64,000 nucleotides of DNA. Origin: Flavobacterium sp. SM15. GTDB lineage: Bacteria; Bacteroidota; Bacteroidia; Flavobacteriales; Flavobacteriaceae. The stretch is from contig NZ_JAKLTO010000005.1 of assembly GCF_022012335.1 (NCBI RefSeq), positions 124,001-188,000 of the forward strand, written 5' to 3'. The notes beneath the pieces were generated by a model. The model saw nothing but the letters and a program-made list of their open reading frames with translations. It searched no databases and had not been told where the DNA came from. Shown piece by piece: positions 25,527 through 34,887 of this stretch. A program made the translations under genes and the position numbers. The stretch's first letter is position 1, and each line of letters starts with the position of its first letter.

Positions 25527-26714
25527 ATGAAATTTTCTTTACGAAAATCACTGTTGTTGTTACCAGCAGTGTTGAGTTTGCAAACCACCACAGCGCAAAC
25601 TTTTCAACAGCGTTATGCAGACATCGTCAGCGGATGTTCTGAGGAAGGAGTTTTAACCAATCTTCAGGAATTTGAAGACTTAGGAGTAAAATACCGAGGA
25701 ACTGCTGCTCTGGAGAATACCTATCAATGGCTTAGAAACAAATACTTAAGTTTCGGCTATACGGCCAGTCAGTTATCTACAGATACATTTTCTTATTCAG
25801 GGAGTACTTGTAAAAACCTAGTTGTTACTAAAATCGGAACTCTTTACCCAAATACTTACGTTATTGTTTGTGGTCATTATGATTCCATTACCGGAACCGG
25901 AACCAACGATAACGGAAGCGGTGTGGCAACAATTTTAGAGATTGCCCGATTAATGCAAAATATCCCATCGGATTATTCAATTAAGTTTATCAACTTCAGT
26001 GGGGAAGAAGACGGACTGCGCGGAAGTCAGCATTATGTCTCATCAGTTGTTAATGGAACTAGCCCGAAGATGAGCATCAAGGTTGTCTTAAATATTGATG
26101 AAGTAGGAGGTGTAGCAGGAATGACCAATGATACTATAACTTGTGAGAGGGATACGGGTAGTCCAACCACTAATAATGCAGCTTCAAATACAATAACAAG
26201 CCAATTGATTACTTGTGTAGGTTTATATTCTCCGTTAAATACGTATTTGTCTTATGCTTATGCCTCGGACTATATGCCTTTTGAGGAAAATAATGAAGTG
26301 ATTACCGGACTTTTTGAAAAAAACGAAACACCTCACCGCCATACTGATACTGATTTATTGGAAAATATGGACCCGGTTTATGTTTATAACATCTCAAAAG
26401 CGGCTACAGGAGCCATGTTACATTTTTCGGGTGCAAGTACAACATTGACTAATGATGAATTTAATAAAGATTTTCAGGTAAGCTTTTTTCCTAATCCAAC
26501 TCAGGATTTTATCAACATTAACCTTGGAAACTTAACAGAGAACAATTATAATTTTTCCCTAATCGATGTTAATGGAAAAGTTGTGGTTAATAAAGAAGTC
26601 GTTAATCCAGGTCAATTGGAAAAAATTAACGTAAAAGATTTAAGTAAAGGAGTTTATCTTGCTGTTTTAAAAGCAGGTGATAAAGAAGTAACCAAGAAAA
26701 TAGCAATAAACTAA
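25527..26714 (+). CDS. M28-family metallopeptidase with T9SS sorting domain
   Basis: This 395-residue secreted zinc aminopeptidase-like protein has a signal peptide (residues 1-23). Its M28 ligands are H and D in GHYDS and TNDNGSG, the catalytic/ligand pair in SGEEDGLRGS, D in NIDEVGG and the last His in ETPHRHTDTD. The final 75 residues form a type A T9SS sorting domain (FFPNPTQDFINI ... GVYLAVLKAGDKEVTKKI), so it is exported across the outer membrane. A near-identical paralogue follows 36 bp downstream. Both are probably for extracellular protein digestion. Confidence 0.93.
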   Translation: MKFSLRKSLLLLPAVLSLQTTTAQTFQQRYADIVSGCSEEGVLTNLQEFEDLGVKYRGTAALENTYQWLRNKYLSFGYTASQLSTDTFSYSGSTCKNLVVTKIGTLYPNTYVIVCGHYDSITGTGTNDNGSGVATILEIARLMQNIPSDYSIKFINFSGEEDGLRGSQHYVSSVVNGTSPKMSIKVVLNIDEVGGVAGMTNDTITCERDTGSPTTNNAASNTITSQLITCVGLYSPLNTYLSYAYASDYMPFEENNEVITGLFEKNETPHRHTDTDLLENMDPVYVYNISKAATGAMLHFSGASTTLTNDEFNKDFQVSFFPNPTQDFININLGNLTENNYNFSLIDVNGKVVVNKEVVNPGQLEKINVKDLSKGVYLAVLKAGDKEVTKKIAIN

Positions 26715-26750
26715 TTGCAACTTAATAACTAGATTAACAACTAGAAATTT

Positions 26751-27932
26751 ATGAAAAAGACTTTACTAGGAATTGCAATTTGCTTTTTTTTAGGAACGGT
26801 AAGCGGTAATGCTCAAGATTTTATTCAACACTATGCCGATGTTGCTAACCAGGTAACCCAGGATAATATTACTAATAATTTAACGGAATTCGAAAGTTTA
26901 GGGGTAAAACGAAAAGGGACTGCAGCACTTCAGAATACTCTTAACTGGTTGAAGGATAAATATTTGAGTTACGGATATACGGCTGGTCAGATGGTTGAAG
27001 ATTCGTATTCGTACTCGGGATACACTTGTAAAAACCTTGTTCTTACCAAAATTGGAACGGTTCACCCGAATACTTATGTGATTGTTTGCGGACATTACGA
27101 CACGATTGCCGGAACGGGAACCAACGACAATGGTTCTGGAACTTCCATTATTTTGGAAATTGCCCGATTATTGCAAAATGTACCAACTGAATATTCGATT
27201 AAGTTTATCAATTTCAGTGGGGAAGAAGATGGATTACGCGGAAGTCAGCATTATGTGACTTCTGTAGTAAACGGAACTAATCCCAAAATGGATATTAAAG
27301 TTGTTTTCAATATTGATGAAGTAGGAGGTGTTGCCGGAATGAACAATGATACCATTACCTGTGATGTAGATCAGTCCACACCAACAACCAATAATGCAGC
27401 TTCGGCTCAGGTTACCGATGAGTTGGCAGCTTGCGTAAGTTTATATTCTCCGTTAAATACCTTTATCAACTACGCCGATGCTACTGATTATATTCCGTTT
27501 GAGAACAACAATGAAATAATTACGGGTTTTTACGAAACCAACATCTCTAACCATCCGCATACTACTTCTGATACTTTAGCCAATATGGATCCGGAATATG
27601 TGTTCAATGTTGGTAAAGCGGCGGTTGGAGCGACCATGCACTTTGCTGTTGCTGCTACGGCTTTATCGAATGAAGAGTTCGCTACTGATTTTCAGGTTAG
27701 TTTGTTTCCGAATCCTGCCAAAGGAAAATTGAATATCAATTTTGGAACTTTAAAGCAAGATAATTATACCTTTTCTCTTCTCGATGTACAAGGAAAAAAA
27801 GTAGTTCAAAATACTATTAATAACGGAGTTCAACTACAAACGGTTGATGTTTCGCGAGTGAGCAGCGGGATTTACTTAGGTGTTCTGGAATCTGCAGAAA
27901 ACCGAATCACCAAAAAGATTGTAATTGAGTAA
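26751..27932 (+). CDS. M28-family metallopeptidase with T9SS sorting domain (paralogue)
   Basis: This 393-residue tandem paralogue of the preceding protein is closely similar along its whole length by eye. The signal peptide ends near SGNAQ. All M28 positions are kept (GHYDT, TNDNGSG, SGEEDGLRGS, NIDEVGG, NHPHTTSD). The T9SS type A domain starts at LFPNPAKGKLNINF. Differences cluster near the last metal ligand and in the signal peptide, suggesting altered substrate preference after duplication. A strong terminator at 27941-27974 ends the pair. Confidence 0.93.
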   Translation: MKKTLLGIAICFFLGTVSGNAQDFIQHYADVANQVTQDNITNNLTEFESLGVKRKGTAALQNTLNWLKDKYLSYGYTAGQMVEDSYSYSGYTCKNLVLTKIGTVHPNTYVIVCGHYDTIAGTGTNDNGSGTSIILEIARLLQNVPTEYSIKFINFSGEEDGLRGSQHYVTSVVNGTNPKMDIKVVFNIDEVGGVAGMNNDTITCDVDQSTPTTNNAASAQVTDELAACVSLYSPLNTFINYADATDYIPFENNNEIITGFYETNISNHPHTTSDTLANMDPEYVFNVGKAAVGATMHFAVAATALSNEEFATDFQVSLFPNPAKGKLNINFGTLKQDNYTFSLLDVQGKKVVQNTINNGVQLQTVDVSRVSSGIYLGVLESAENRITKKIVIE

Positions 27933-27940
27933 AACATTAA

Positions 27941-27974
27941 ACGGTAGCTGATTTTCAACTACCGTTTTTTTTTT
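27941..27974 (+). terminator. Rho-independent terminator
   Basis: ACGGTAG (27941-27947) and CTACCGT (27959-27965) pair and are followed by a run of T, nine bases after the second peptidase gene. Confidence 0.9.
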
Positions 27975-28026
27975 AAATTATTTGGGCGTGCCCTTTCAGG
28001 TCGGGCTGTCCGTTGTATCTTTTTAT

Positions 28027-28081
28027 AAAGGTCATTTCGAGAGTACTTCGACAAACTCAGTATAACACCTCAATGACCTTT
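28027..28081. repeat. Dispersed palindromic intergenic repeat
   Basis: AAAGGTCATT (28027-28036) and AATGACCTTT (28072-28081) are perfect 10-bp inverted arms. They enclose GAGAGTACTTCGACAAACTC-type sequence. I recognise this GTCATTTCGA/CTTCGACAA pattern as a short interspersed palindromic element found many times in Flavobacterium-type genomes. It lies between the peptidase terminator and the 3' end of uvrA. Confidence 0.7.
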
Positions 28082-28121
28082 AAAAAAGGATGCCACTTCC
28101 ATCCCTCACGCAGCTTTGCTT

Positions 28122-30908
28122 TTACAATTTGTCTTTTAGGTATTTACCCGTTATTGATTTTGAGTTTTTAGCCACTTCTTCAGGCGTTCCGAAAGCCATT
28201 AATTTTCCACCGGTTTCTCCTCCTTCAGGACCGATGTCAATGATGTAATCCGCACATTTTATTAAATCAAGATTGTGTTCAATCACTACGATGGAATGTC
28301 CTTTTTCAATTAAAGCATCAAAGGAAGCCAATAGTTTTTTAATATCATGGAAATGCAATCCTGTTGTGGGTTCGTCAAAAACAAATAATGCTTTTTCTTT
28401 GGTTGCTCCTTTTACCAGAAACGAAGCCAGTTTAATTCGTTGGGCTTCTCCTCCGGAAAGTGTAGAAGAAGATTGTCCTAACTGAACATAGCCAAGTCCT
28501 ACATCCTGAAGAGGTTGTAATTTCTGTGTGATTTTGGTTTGTTTGTGCTCATTGAAAAATGCAATGGCATCATCAATGGTAAGGGTTAAAATATCGTCTA
28601 TGTTTTTGCCTTCGTAGTTTACTTCCAGAATTTCTTTTTTGAAGCGTTTTCCGCCACAGGTTTCACATTCTAAATGTACATCGGCCATGAATTGCATTTC
28701 GATGGTTACTTCACCGTCGCCTTTACAGGTTTCGCAACGCCCTCCATCCACATTAAAAGAAAAGTGTTTGGGTTGGTATCCGCGCATTTTGGATAATTGC
28801 TGTTTTGAAAACAAATCGCGAATGTCGTCATACGCTTTAATATAGGTTACCGGATTGGAACGTGAACTTCTCCCAATCGGGTTCTGGTCTACATATTCAA
28901 TATGTTTGATTTGTGAAAAACTACCGGCTAAATCGGTGAATTGTCCCGCTTTTTCTCCCACACCTTCTAGTTTTTTCTGCATGGCTGGGAACAATATTTT
29001 CTTTACCAAGGTACTTTTTCCACTACCGGAAACCCCGGTAATAACGGTTAAACATTCCAAAGGAAAAGTAACATCGATATTTTTCAGGTTGTTTTCACGC
29101 GCCCCAATTACATCAATATGGTTTTTGTACTTTCTACGTTTCTTCGGAACTTCGATTTCCATTCTCCCGTTAAGGTATTGAGCCGTTAAGGAATCTGCTT
29201 TAAGAATTTCATCATAAGTGCCTTGAGCTACTAACTTTCCTCCAAAAGTTCCAGCTTCCGGACCGATATCGATGATCATGTCGGCCGCTTTCATAATGTC
29301 TTCGTCGTGTTCAACTACAATTACGGTATTACCTAAATTGCGCAAATCTTCCAGAACTTTTATTAAACGTTCAGTGTCTTTTGGGTGTAAGCCGATACTA
29401 GGTTCGTCTAAAATATACATCGAACCAACCAAGCTGCTGCCTAAAGAAGTTGCTAGGTTAATTCGTTGAGATTCACCACCGGAAAGCGTCGCAGAATTTC
29501 GGTTTAAGGTAAGATAGCTCAATCCAACTTCATCCAAGAAACGCAAACGGTTGTTGATTTCTATTAAAAGACGTTTGGCTACTTTTTCGTCGTATTCATT
29601 CAGTGTCAGGTCTTTGAAAAACGTAATCAGGTTTTTTATTGGCAAATCCACTAAATCCGAAATGGTTTTGCCTCCAACTAAAACATAATTGGCTTCCTCG
29701 CGTAATCGTTTTCCTTTGCAAACATTACATTTGGTTTTCCCACGGTAACGCGACAACATTACACGGTTTTGGATTTTATAATTTTTCTCTTCCAATTCCT
29801 GAAAGAAAGCGTCCAGTCCAACAAAATACTGGTTTCCTTTCCAGATTAAATCTTTGTGTTGTTGTGATAATTCAAAATAAGGTTTGTGAATTGGAAAATC
29901 AAAATGATGACTGTTGTTCACCAGCTGATCACGGTACCAGCCCATGCTCTCGCCGCGCCAAGGATAAATTGCATTTTCATAAACGGAAAGCGCGGTATTT
30001 GGAACTACTAATTCTTCATCAATACCGATTACATTTCCATAGCCTTCACATTTTGGGCAGGCTCCGTATGGATTGTTAAAGCTGAATAAATGGATGTTAG
30101 GCTCCAAAAACGTAATCCCGTCCAATTCAAAATTATTGCTGAATGTGAATTTTTGGTCGGTATTTAATTCCTGCAGATAACATTCGCCTTTTCCTTCATA
30201 GAAAGCGGTTTGAATAGCATCGGCCAATCGGTTAAAGAATTCTTCTTCCTCTTTTACCACAATACGGTCAATAATTAGAAGTACATCTTTATTGTCTAAG
30301 GAATGCTGATCGATCTCGTCTAAACGAACCATGTTGTTGTTTACCAAAATACGAGCAAATCCTTGTTGTAACAGAACTTTTAGTTTGTCTTCCAAAGCTC
30401 TTCCTTCCTCTAAATGAATAGGGGAAAGGAGCAACCATTTACTCTCCAAAGCAAAAGTTTTTACCTGAGTAATTACATCGGTTACAGTATGTTTTTTTAC
30501 TTCAAGACCGGAAACCGGAGAAAAAGTCTTCCCGATTCGAGCATAAAGCAGTTTAAGGTAATCGTAAATTTCTGTAGAGGTTCCAACGGTTGAACGCGCA
30601 TTGGTTGTATTTACCTTTTGCTCGATGGCAATAGCCGGTGCGATTCCTTTAATGTATTCGACTTTGGGTTTGTCTAATCGTCCTAAAAACTGACGGGCAT
30701 AAGAAGATAAGCTTTCCACATATCGGCGCTGGCCTTCAGCATATAAGGTGTCAAAAGCCAAACTTGATTTTCCCGAGCCGGAAAGCCCGGTAATGACTAC
30801 CAGTTTATTACGGGGAATGGCAACATCCACATTTTTTAAGTTGTGAAGTTGCGCTCCTTTAATGATAATGTTTTTTTTAGGCTCGAGTGTTGTGATGTCG
30901 GTTTTCAT
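28122..30908 (-). CDS. uvrA: Excinuclease ABC subunit UvrA
   Basis: This 928-residue protein is the damage-recognition ATPase of nucleotide excision repair, of normal length. Two ABC modules are visible, with Walker A GLSGSGKS near residue 40 and GVSGSGKS near 630. Signature motifs are [16 protein letters not shown] and [14 protein letters not shown]. Zinc-binding Cys pairs are [16 protein letters not shown] in the first half and [16 protein letters not shown] in the second. The N-terminal [20 protein letters not shown] block is diagnostic. It is monocistronic, oriented against the peptidase pair. Confidence 0.98.
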   Translation of the reverse strand: MKTDITTLEPKKNIIIKGAQLHNLKNVDVAIPRNKLVVITGLSGSGKSSLAFDTLYAEGQRRYVESLSSYARQFLGRLDKPKVEYIKGIAPAIAIEQKVNTTNARSTVGTSTEIYDYLKLLYARIGKTFSPVSGLEVKKHTVTDVITQVKTFALESKWLLLSPIHLEEGRALEDKLKVLLQQGFARILVNNNMVRLDEIDQHSLDNKDVLLIIDRIVVKEEEEFFNRLADAIQTAFYEGKGECYLQELNTDQKFTFSNNFELDGITFLEPNIHLFSFNNPYGACPKCEGYGNVIGIDEELVVPNTALSVYENAIYPWRGESMGWYRDQLVNNSHHFDFPIHKPYFELSQQHKDLIWKGNQYFVGLDAFFQELEEKNYKIQNRVMLSRYRGKTKCNVCKGKRLREEANYVLVGGKTISDLVDLPIKNLITFFKDLTLNEYDEKVAKRLLIEINNRLRFLDEVGLSYLTLNRNSATLSGGESQRINLATSLGSSLVGSMYILDEPSIGLHPKDTERLIKVLEDLRNLGNTVIVVEHDEDIMKAADMIIDIGPEAGTFGGKLVAQGTYDEILKADSLTAQYLNGRMEIEVPKKRRKYKNHIDVIGARENNLKNIDVTFPLECLTVITGVSGSGKSTLVKKILFPAMQKKLEGVGEKAGQFTDLAGSFSQIKHIEYVDQNPIGRSSRSNPVTYIKAYDDIRDLFSKQQLSKMRGYQPKHFSFNVDGGRCETCKGDGEVTIEMQFMADVHLECETCGGKRFKKEILEVNYEGKNIDDILTLTIDDAIAFFNEHKQTKITQKLQPLQDVGLGYVQLGQSSSTLSGGEAQRIKLASFLVKGATKEKALFVFDEPTTGLHFHDIKKLLASFDALIEKGHSIVVIEHNLDLIKCADYIIDIGPEGGETGGKLMAFGTPEEVAKNSKSITGKYLKDKL

Positions 30909-31102
30909 AGAAAAAGTCGATGAAATGCAAAGATAATCAAAAACGAAAGTTTAATGTTTGTGGTTTAGCAATTATTAATTGGGTGTGGTGTAAATTATTT
31001 ATAATCAGTATGGTTAAGAAAAGACTAGTTTGAACTATTGATTGTTTTTTCGTCGATTTTTTACGTTTATTGTACTAAAATCTGTTAAATTTTGAATTTT
31101 TA

Positions 31103-31135
31103 TTTGTGTATTAAAAATATTTATTGTTATATTTG
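31103..31135 (+). promoter_or_regulatory. Bacteroidota-type promoter of the ECF sigma gene
   Basis: TTTG (31103-31106) and TATATTTG (31128-31135) are separated by 21 bases, matching the -33/-7 pattern. The predicted start near 31142 leaves a leader of about 90 bases before the ATG at 31234. The 325-base gap 30909-31233 otherwise shows nothing but AT-rich sequence. Confidence 0.75.
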
Positions 31136-31233
31136 GGTATCACTAAATCAAAAAATAACATTTGCCTATCGAATAAAAATACTTTTTAGAGTTGTAAAAA
31201 CTATTCCCAAACCAAAAACTAAAAGGTATTATT

Positions 31234-31818
31234 ATGGCTAATGTTGTACTTCCGGACGCAGTCCTAGTGAAAAATTATGTAGGTGGAGACGAAAATGCTT
31301 TAGCTACATTAATTGAAAGACACCAATCTAAGATTTACGGTTTCATTTATTCTAAGGTAACGGACAGAGATGTTACCGAGGATATCTTTCAGGACACTTT
31401 TATTAAGGTTATTAAAACTTTAAAGACAAAAAACTATAACGAAGAGGGTAAATTCCTTCCTTGGGTAATGCGTATTTCCCATAATTTGATAGTAGACCAT
31501 TTCAGAAAAACCAAGAAAATGCCTTTCAACCGAGAAACAGAGGAATTTTCTATTTTTTCAATAATGTCTGATAACAGCCCGAACATCGAAAGTAAGATCA
31601 TAACCGAACAGGTTGAGGTTGATTTACAGCGTTTAATTAACGAATTGCCCGACGATCAAAGAGAAGTTTTGGTAATGCGAATTTACGACGATTTGAGCTT
31701 TAAGGAAATTGCAGATTTAACAGGCGTTAGCATCAATACTGCTTTAGGGAGGATGCGTTACGCTTTAATGAACCTGAGAAAAGTAATTGAAAAAAATCAA
31801 ATAATTTTGACCAATTAG
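31234..31818 (+). CDS. ECF-type RNA polymerase sigma factor
   Basis: This 194-residue sigma-70 family protein has region 2 (ALATLIERHQSKIYGFIYSK, then DIFQDTFIKVIK and WVMRISHNLIVDHFRK) and region 4 (LPDDQREVLVMRIYDDLSFK, then EIADLTGVSINTALGRMRYA). It directs polymerase to alternative promoters. No anti-sigma gene is adjacent. Instead a 47-residue basic protein is encoded 52 bp downstream. The strong vegetative-type promoter and long leader suggest steady expression, unlike TonB-linked ECF factors. Homologues of this stand-alone type are conserved in Flavobacteriaceae. Confidence 0.92.
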   Translation: MANVVLPDAVLVKNYVGGDENALATLIERHQSKIYGFIYSKVTDRDVTEDIFQDTFIKVIKTLKTKNYNEEGKFLPWVMRISHNLIVDHFRKTKKMPFNRETEEFSIFSIMSDNSPNIESKIITEQVEVDLQRLINELPDDQREVLVMRIYDDLSFKEIADLTGVSINTALGRMRYALMNLRKVIEKNQIILTN

Positions 31819-31870
31819 ACAATATTTGGATTTGAGTTGCGTTATTGCTATATAATTTAAATGCAAAAAA

Positions 31871-32014
31871 ATGGCAAAACTCTACTCTAAGAAGAAAAAA
31901 GCAACTCCAAAAATGTCACCTAAAAAAGAAACAGTAAGTTTTTTGCTCAATTATTCTAAAGCTTTGAGCATTACAAAAGTAGGAGACTTTACTTTTGAGA
32001 ACATTGCTAATTAG
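31871..32014 (+). CDS. 47-residue basic protein following the sigma gene
   Basis: A short frame from ATG 31871 to TAG 32012-32014 encodes MAKLYSKKKKATPKMSPKKE followed by TVSFLLNYSKALSITKVGDF and a short end. The very basic N-terminus and amphipathic second half are gene-like. The frame fills the space between the sigma gene and a strong terminator (32016-32050), so it is very probably translated from the sigma transcript. It could be a regulator or partner of the sigma factor. There is no direct evidence. Confidence 0.7.
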   Translation: MAKLYSKKKKATPKMSPKKETVSFLLNYSKALSITKVGDFTFENIAN

Positions 32015-32015
32015 G

Positions 32016-32050
32016 AAAATGCCCCGAGATGATAATTTCGGGGCATTTTT
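32016..32050. terminator. Bidirectional terminator
   Basis: AAAATGCCCCGA (32016-32027) pairs with TCGGGGCATTTT (32038-32049), giving a 12-bp stem with T-runs on both strands between the sigma unit and the convergent nth gene. Confidence 0.92.
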
Positions 32051-32703
32051 TATTTCGTTTTATAGTATTCTTCAAGTACTGATTTTCTTCCTATAGTCTT
32101 GGTAATGATGTCTTTCTCCAGATTCCAACCGCGAGCCGGAGAATATTCTCGTCCGTACCAAATAATCTGCAGGTGCAAATCGTTCCAGAGTTCTTTTGGG
32201 AAAATGCGTTTGGCGTCTTTTTCGGTTTGTTGAACATTTTTTCCGTTAGTAAGATTCCATCGATACATTAACCTATGAATGTGAGTATCAACCGGAAAAG
32301 CCGGAACTCCAAAGGCTTGACTCATTACTACGCTTGCCGTTTTATGCCCGACAGCCGGTAAAGCTTCTAAAGCTTCAAAACTTTGTGGAACTTCTCCATT
32401 GTGTTTTTCGATTAGAATCTGTGATAAACCGTGAATTCCTTTTGATTTCATCGGTGATAATCCGCAAGGTTTGATGATTTCCTTGATTTCTTCTACAGAA
32501 AGCTTTACCATATCGTACGGATTATCGGCTTTAGCAAATAAAATTGGTGTAATTTGATTCACGCGAACATCAGTACATTGTGCCGAAAGCAGTACTGCAA
32601 TCAGCAATGTGTAAGCATCTTTATGATCTAGCGGTATTGGGATTTCGGGGTATTTTTCGTTTAAAGTGTCAATTACGAATTGTACTTTTTCGTCTTTAGT
32701 CAT
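32050..32703 (-). CDS. nth: Endonuclease III-type DNA glycosylase lacking Fe-S cysteines
   Basis: This base-excision repair glycosylase/AP lyase is 217 residues long from ATG 32703; a start at 32724 is also possible, and the longest frame (32805) adds unrelated residues. The helix-hairpin-helix carries the catalytic lysine (LPAVGHKTASVV), and the catalytic aspartate is in VDTHIHRL. The substrate-side LLSAQCTDVRVN is also present. The usual C-terminal C-x6-C-x2-C-x5-C cluster loop is absent: the protein ends WYGREYSPARGWNLEKDIIT with no Cys. It is therefore a clusterless Nth-family member. It is divergent from bcp. Confidence 0.9.
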   Translation of the reverse strand: MTKDEKVQFVIDTLNEKYPEIPIPLDHKDAYTLLIAVLLSAQCTDVRVNQITPILFAKADNPYDMVKLSVEEIKEIIKPCGLSPMKSKGIHGLSQILIEKHNGEVPQSFEALEALPAVGHKTASVVMSQAFGVPAFPVDTHIHRLMYRWNLTNGKNVQQTEKDAKRIFPKELWNDLHLQIIWYGREYSPARGWNLEKDIITKTIGRKSVLEEYYKTK

Positions 32704-32768
32704 CTGTAAGTTCAAGTTAATCATTACGGTATACGAAAATACTATTTTAATCTTAAAGATTAAGGAAG

Positions 32769-32797
32769 TTTTGATGCTCGGAAACTTTGTACCTTTG
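32769..32797 (+). promoter_or_regulatory. Probable promoter of bcp
   Basis: TTTTG (32769-32773) and TACCTTTG (32790-32797), 16 bases apart, match the Bacteroidota -33/-7 pattern with a slightly short spacer, 27 bp before the ATG at 32824. Confidence 0.6.
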
Positions 32798-32823
32798 CAA
32801 TTCAAAACTAAGAAATAAATACC

Positions 32824-33276
32824 ATGACTACATTACAAAAAGGCGATAAGGCTCCCAATTTTTCTGCAGTTGATCAGGATGGAATTGCACATAAATTATC
32901 CGATTATAAAGGGAAAAAACTGGTTGTATTTTTTTATCCGGCAGCCAGCACACCAAGTTGTACTATTGAAGTTTGTAATTTGAGAGATAATTATTCTGAG
33001 TTCACAAGCAAAGGTTATTCGCTTTTAGGAGTTAGTGCCGATACACAAAAAAAACAATCCAATTTCAAGAATAAGTTTGAATTGCCTTTTCCGCTTTTAG
33101 CTGATGAAGACAAAAAAGTCATCGAAGCCTTTGGTGTTTGGGGACCAAAGAAATTCATGGGCCGTGAGTTTGACGGAATCCATAGAACTACCTTTATTAT
33201 TGATGAAAAAGGAATAATTGAAGAGGTGATTACCAAAGTAAAAACAAAGGAACACAGTTCACAAATTTTGAAATAA
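32824..33276 (+). CDS. bcp: Thioredoxin-dependent thiol peroxidase (BCP/PrxQ)
   Basis: This 150-residue peroxiredoxin has the peroxidatic cysteine in PAASTPSCTIEVCNLRD. The resolving Cys is five residues on, the PrxQ C-x4-C arrangement. The GVSADTQKKQSNFKNKF and LPFPLLADEDKKV blocks are standard. It reduces hydrogen peroxide and organic peroxides in the cytosol with thioredoxin. It has its own promoter and is divergent from nth, so two damage-defence genes share one intergenic region. Confidence 0.95.
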   Translation: MTTLQKGDKAPNFSAVDQDGIAHKLSDYKGKKLVVFFYPAASTPSCTIEVCNLRDNYSEFTSKGYSLLGVSADTQKKQSNFKNKFELPFPLLADEDKKVIEAFGVWGPKKFMGREFDGIHRTTFIIDEKGIIEEVITKVKTKEHSSQILK

Positions 33277-33282
33277 GACCAT

Positions 33283-33317
33283 AAAAAAGGGAAGCTTTAT
33301 ACAAGTTTCCCTTTTTT
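33283..33317. terminator. Bidirectional terminator
   Basis: AAAAAAGGGAA (33283-33293) and TTCCCTTTTTT (33307-33317) pair between bcp and the convergent gene ending at 33335. Confidence 0.88.
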
Positions 33318-33334
33318 AATTATGTGGTTAACAA

Positions 33335-34801
33335 TTAATTTGCTTGTTCAAGTTGTTTTTTTTCACCAAATCCAAACAAGTGATTTTTCTTGATAAGCTC
33401 GGCAATACCTTCCGGAAGCATATCTTCCCATCCCGATTTTCCTTTGCTGATCATTTTTAAAACCTCTCGCGAGAAAATTTTAAGGTGGTCTTTATCAAAA
33501 TCAGTAATGTCGATTACTTTTCCGTTGTAGGCGAAGAATTTGTACAATTCTTTCATACGCGGATGCACTTTCAGGTTTTGAGAGTTTACAATTTCCCCGT
33601 TTTCTTCCATCGGATATAAGAATACTTTCAAATCGCGGTAGAATAATTTACCAAAAGCTTCCAAAATTCCTCCACTCAAATGACGGTAGTATTTCTCGTC
33701 AAAGATATCGATAAGATTACTTACTCCCATGGCCAATCCCATACGAGCCTTGGTGTATTCGGAGAAGTATTCCACTACTTTATAGTATTCCTGGAAGTTG
33801 GAAATCATTACCGTTTGACCTAAAGAACAAAGTAGTTCTGCTCGGTCCATAAAGTCGCGCTCGTCAATTTCTCCTTCCGAACGCAAGTTGGAAAGTGTAA
33901 TTTCAAAAACCACAAGCGTATTTTCTTTTTCTACCTTTTTCTCCTGAACAAACATCTCCAACGATTTCTCGTACATGTCCATGTTTACTTTTGTAACCGG
34001 ACGAAAACTTCCGCGTAAGGCAAGAATATTCTTTTTATATAAAACGGCAGCCGGTAATACATTGTGCCCGTCAGGTCCAAACATTACGGCGTCGGTCATA
34101 CCGTTTTTAACCAATTGCAAACTCATCAAACGGTTGTCTACATCTTCAAAACGAGGCCCAGAGAAATTGATGGTGTCAATTTCCAACTGATCCTTGTCTA
34201 AGTGGTCGTATAAATAACGCAATAAACGTTTTGGTTCGTTGTATTTGTAAAAAGCTCCGTAAATTAGGTTAACTCCAAGAATACCAAGGGTTTCCTGTTG
34301 TAATTTAGAGTCATTTTCTTTAAAACGGATATGTAAAATGATTTCGTTATAGTCTTCATTAGGATCAACCTGAAATTTGATTCCAACCCAACCGTGTCCT
34401 TTGAATTGTTTTGCGAAATCAATAGTAGCGACCGTATTGGCATAACTAAAAAACATTTTGTCCGGATGTTTTTCGCGGTTTAAACGTTCTTCCATTAAAC
34501 GCGCTTCATGGGAAAGCATTTTTCTTAAACGACTTTCGGTTACGTAACGTCCATCATCTTCTACACCATAAATTGCGTCACTGTAATCTTTGTCGTAAGC
34601 TGACATCGCTTTGGCAATAGTACCTGAAGAACCTCCTGCACGGAAAAAATGGCGTACGGTTTCCTGTCCGGCACCAATCTCTGAAAAGGTCCCGTAAATA
34701 TTTTTATTTAAATTGATTCGTAAAGCTTTGTCTGAAATTGCAGGAATGTGCTCAATCTCTCGATCGCCTTTTAGTATAATTTCTCCTTCGGAATTCTTCA
34801 T
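33335..34801 (-). CDS. Conserved cytoplasmic protein, unknown (488 aa)
   Basis: This 488-residue soluble protein has no signal peptide or barrel features. It carries a striking glycine-rich segment FFRAGGSSGTIAKAMSAYDK and a conserved FSGPRFEDVDNRLMSLQLVK block. I recognise the family as widespread in Bacteroidota, where databases often wrongly name it TonB-dependent receptor. A nucleotide-related enzymatic role has been suggested for distant homologues, but I cannot support one here. It is a single gene between two terminator-bounded units. The N-terminal GDREIEHIPAISDKALRINL suggests a complete protein. Confidence 0.8.
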   Translation of the reverse strand: MKNSEGEIILKGDREIEHIPAISDKALRINLNKNIYGTFSEIGAGQETVRHFFRAGGSSGTIAKAMSAYDKDYSDAIYGVEDDGRYVTESRLRKMLSHEARLMEERLNREKHPDKMFFSYANTVATIDFAKQFKGHGWVGIKFQVDPNEDYNEIILHIRFKENDSKLQQETLGILGVNLIYGAFYKYNEPKRLLRYLYDHLDKDQLEIDTINFSGPRFEDVDNRLMSLQLVKNGMTDAVMFGPDGHNVLPAAVLYKKNILALRGSFRPVTKVNMDMYEKSLEMFVQEKKVEKENTLVVFEITLSNLRSEGEIDERDFMDRAELLCSLGQTVMISNFQEYYKVVEYFSEYTKARMGLAMGVSNLIDIFDEKYYRHLSGGILEAFGKLFYRDLKVFLYPMEENGEIVNSQNLKVHPRMKELYKFFAYNGKVIDITDFDKDHLKIFSREVLKMISKGKSGWEDMLPEGIAELIKKNHLFGFGEKKQLEQAN

Positions 34802-34887
34802 AAAATAGATAATATTGACAAAGTTAACAAATTAGGTATTTTCACAAAAGATAAATAATCCTATTTTTGTAAAAATTAGCACAAACT

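Noticed and set aside
29639..30079. 146-codon plus-strand frame inside uvrA
   Set aside because: It is antisense to a highly conserved gene with all uvrA motifs; no independent support.
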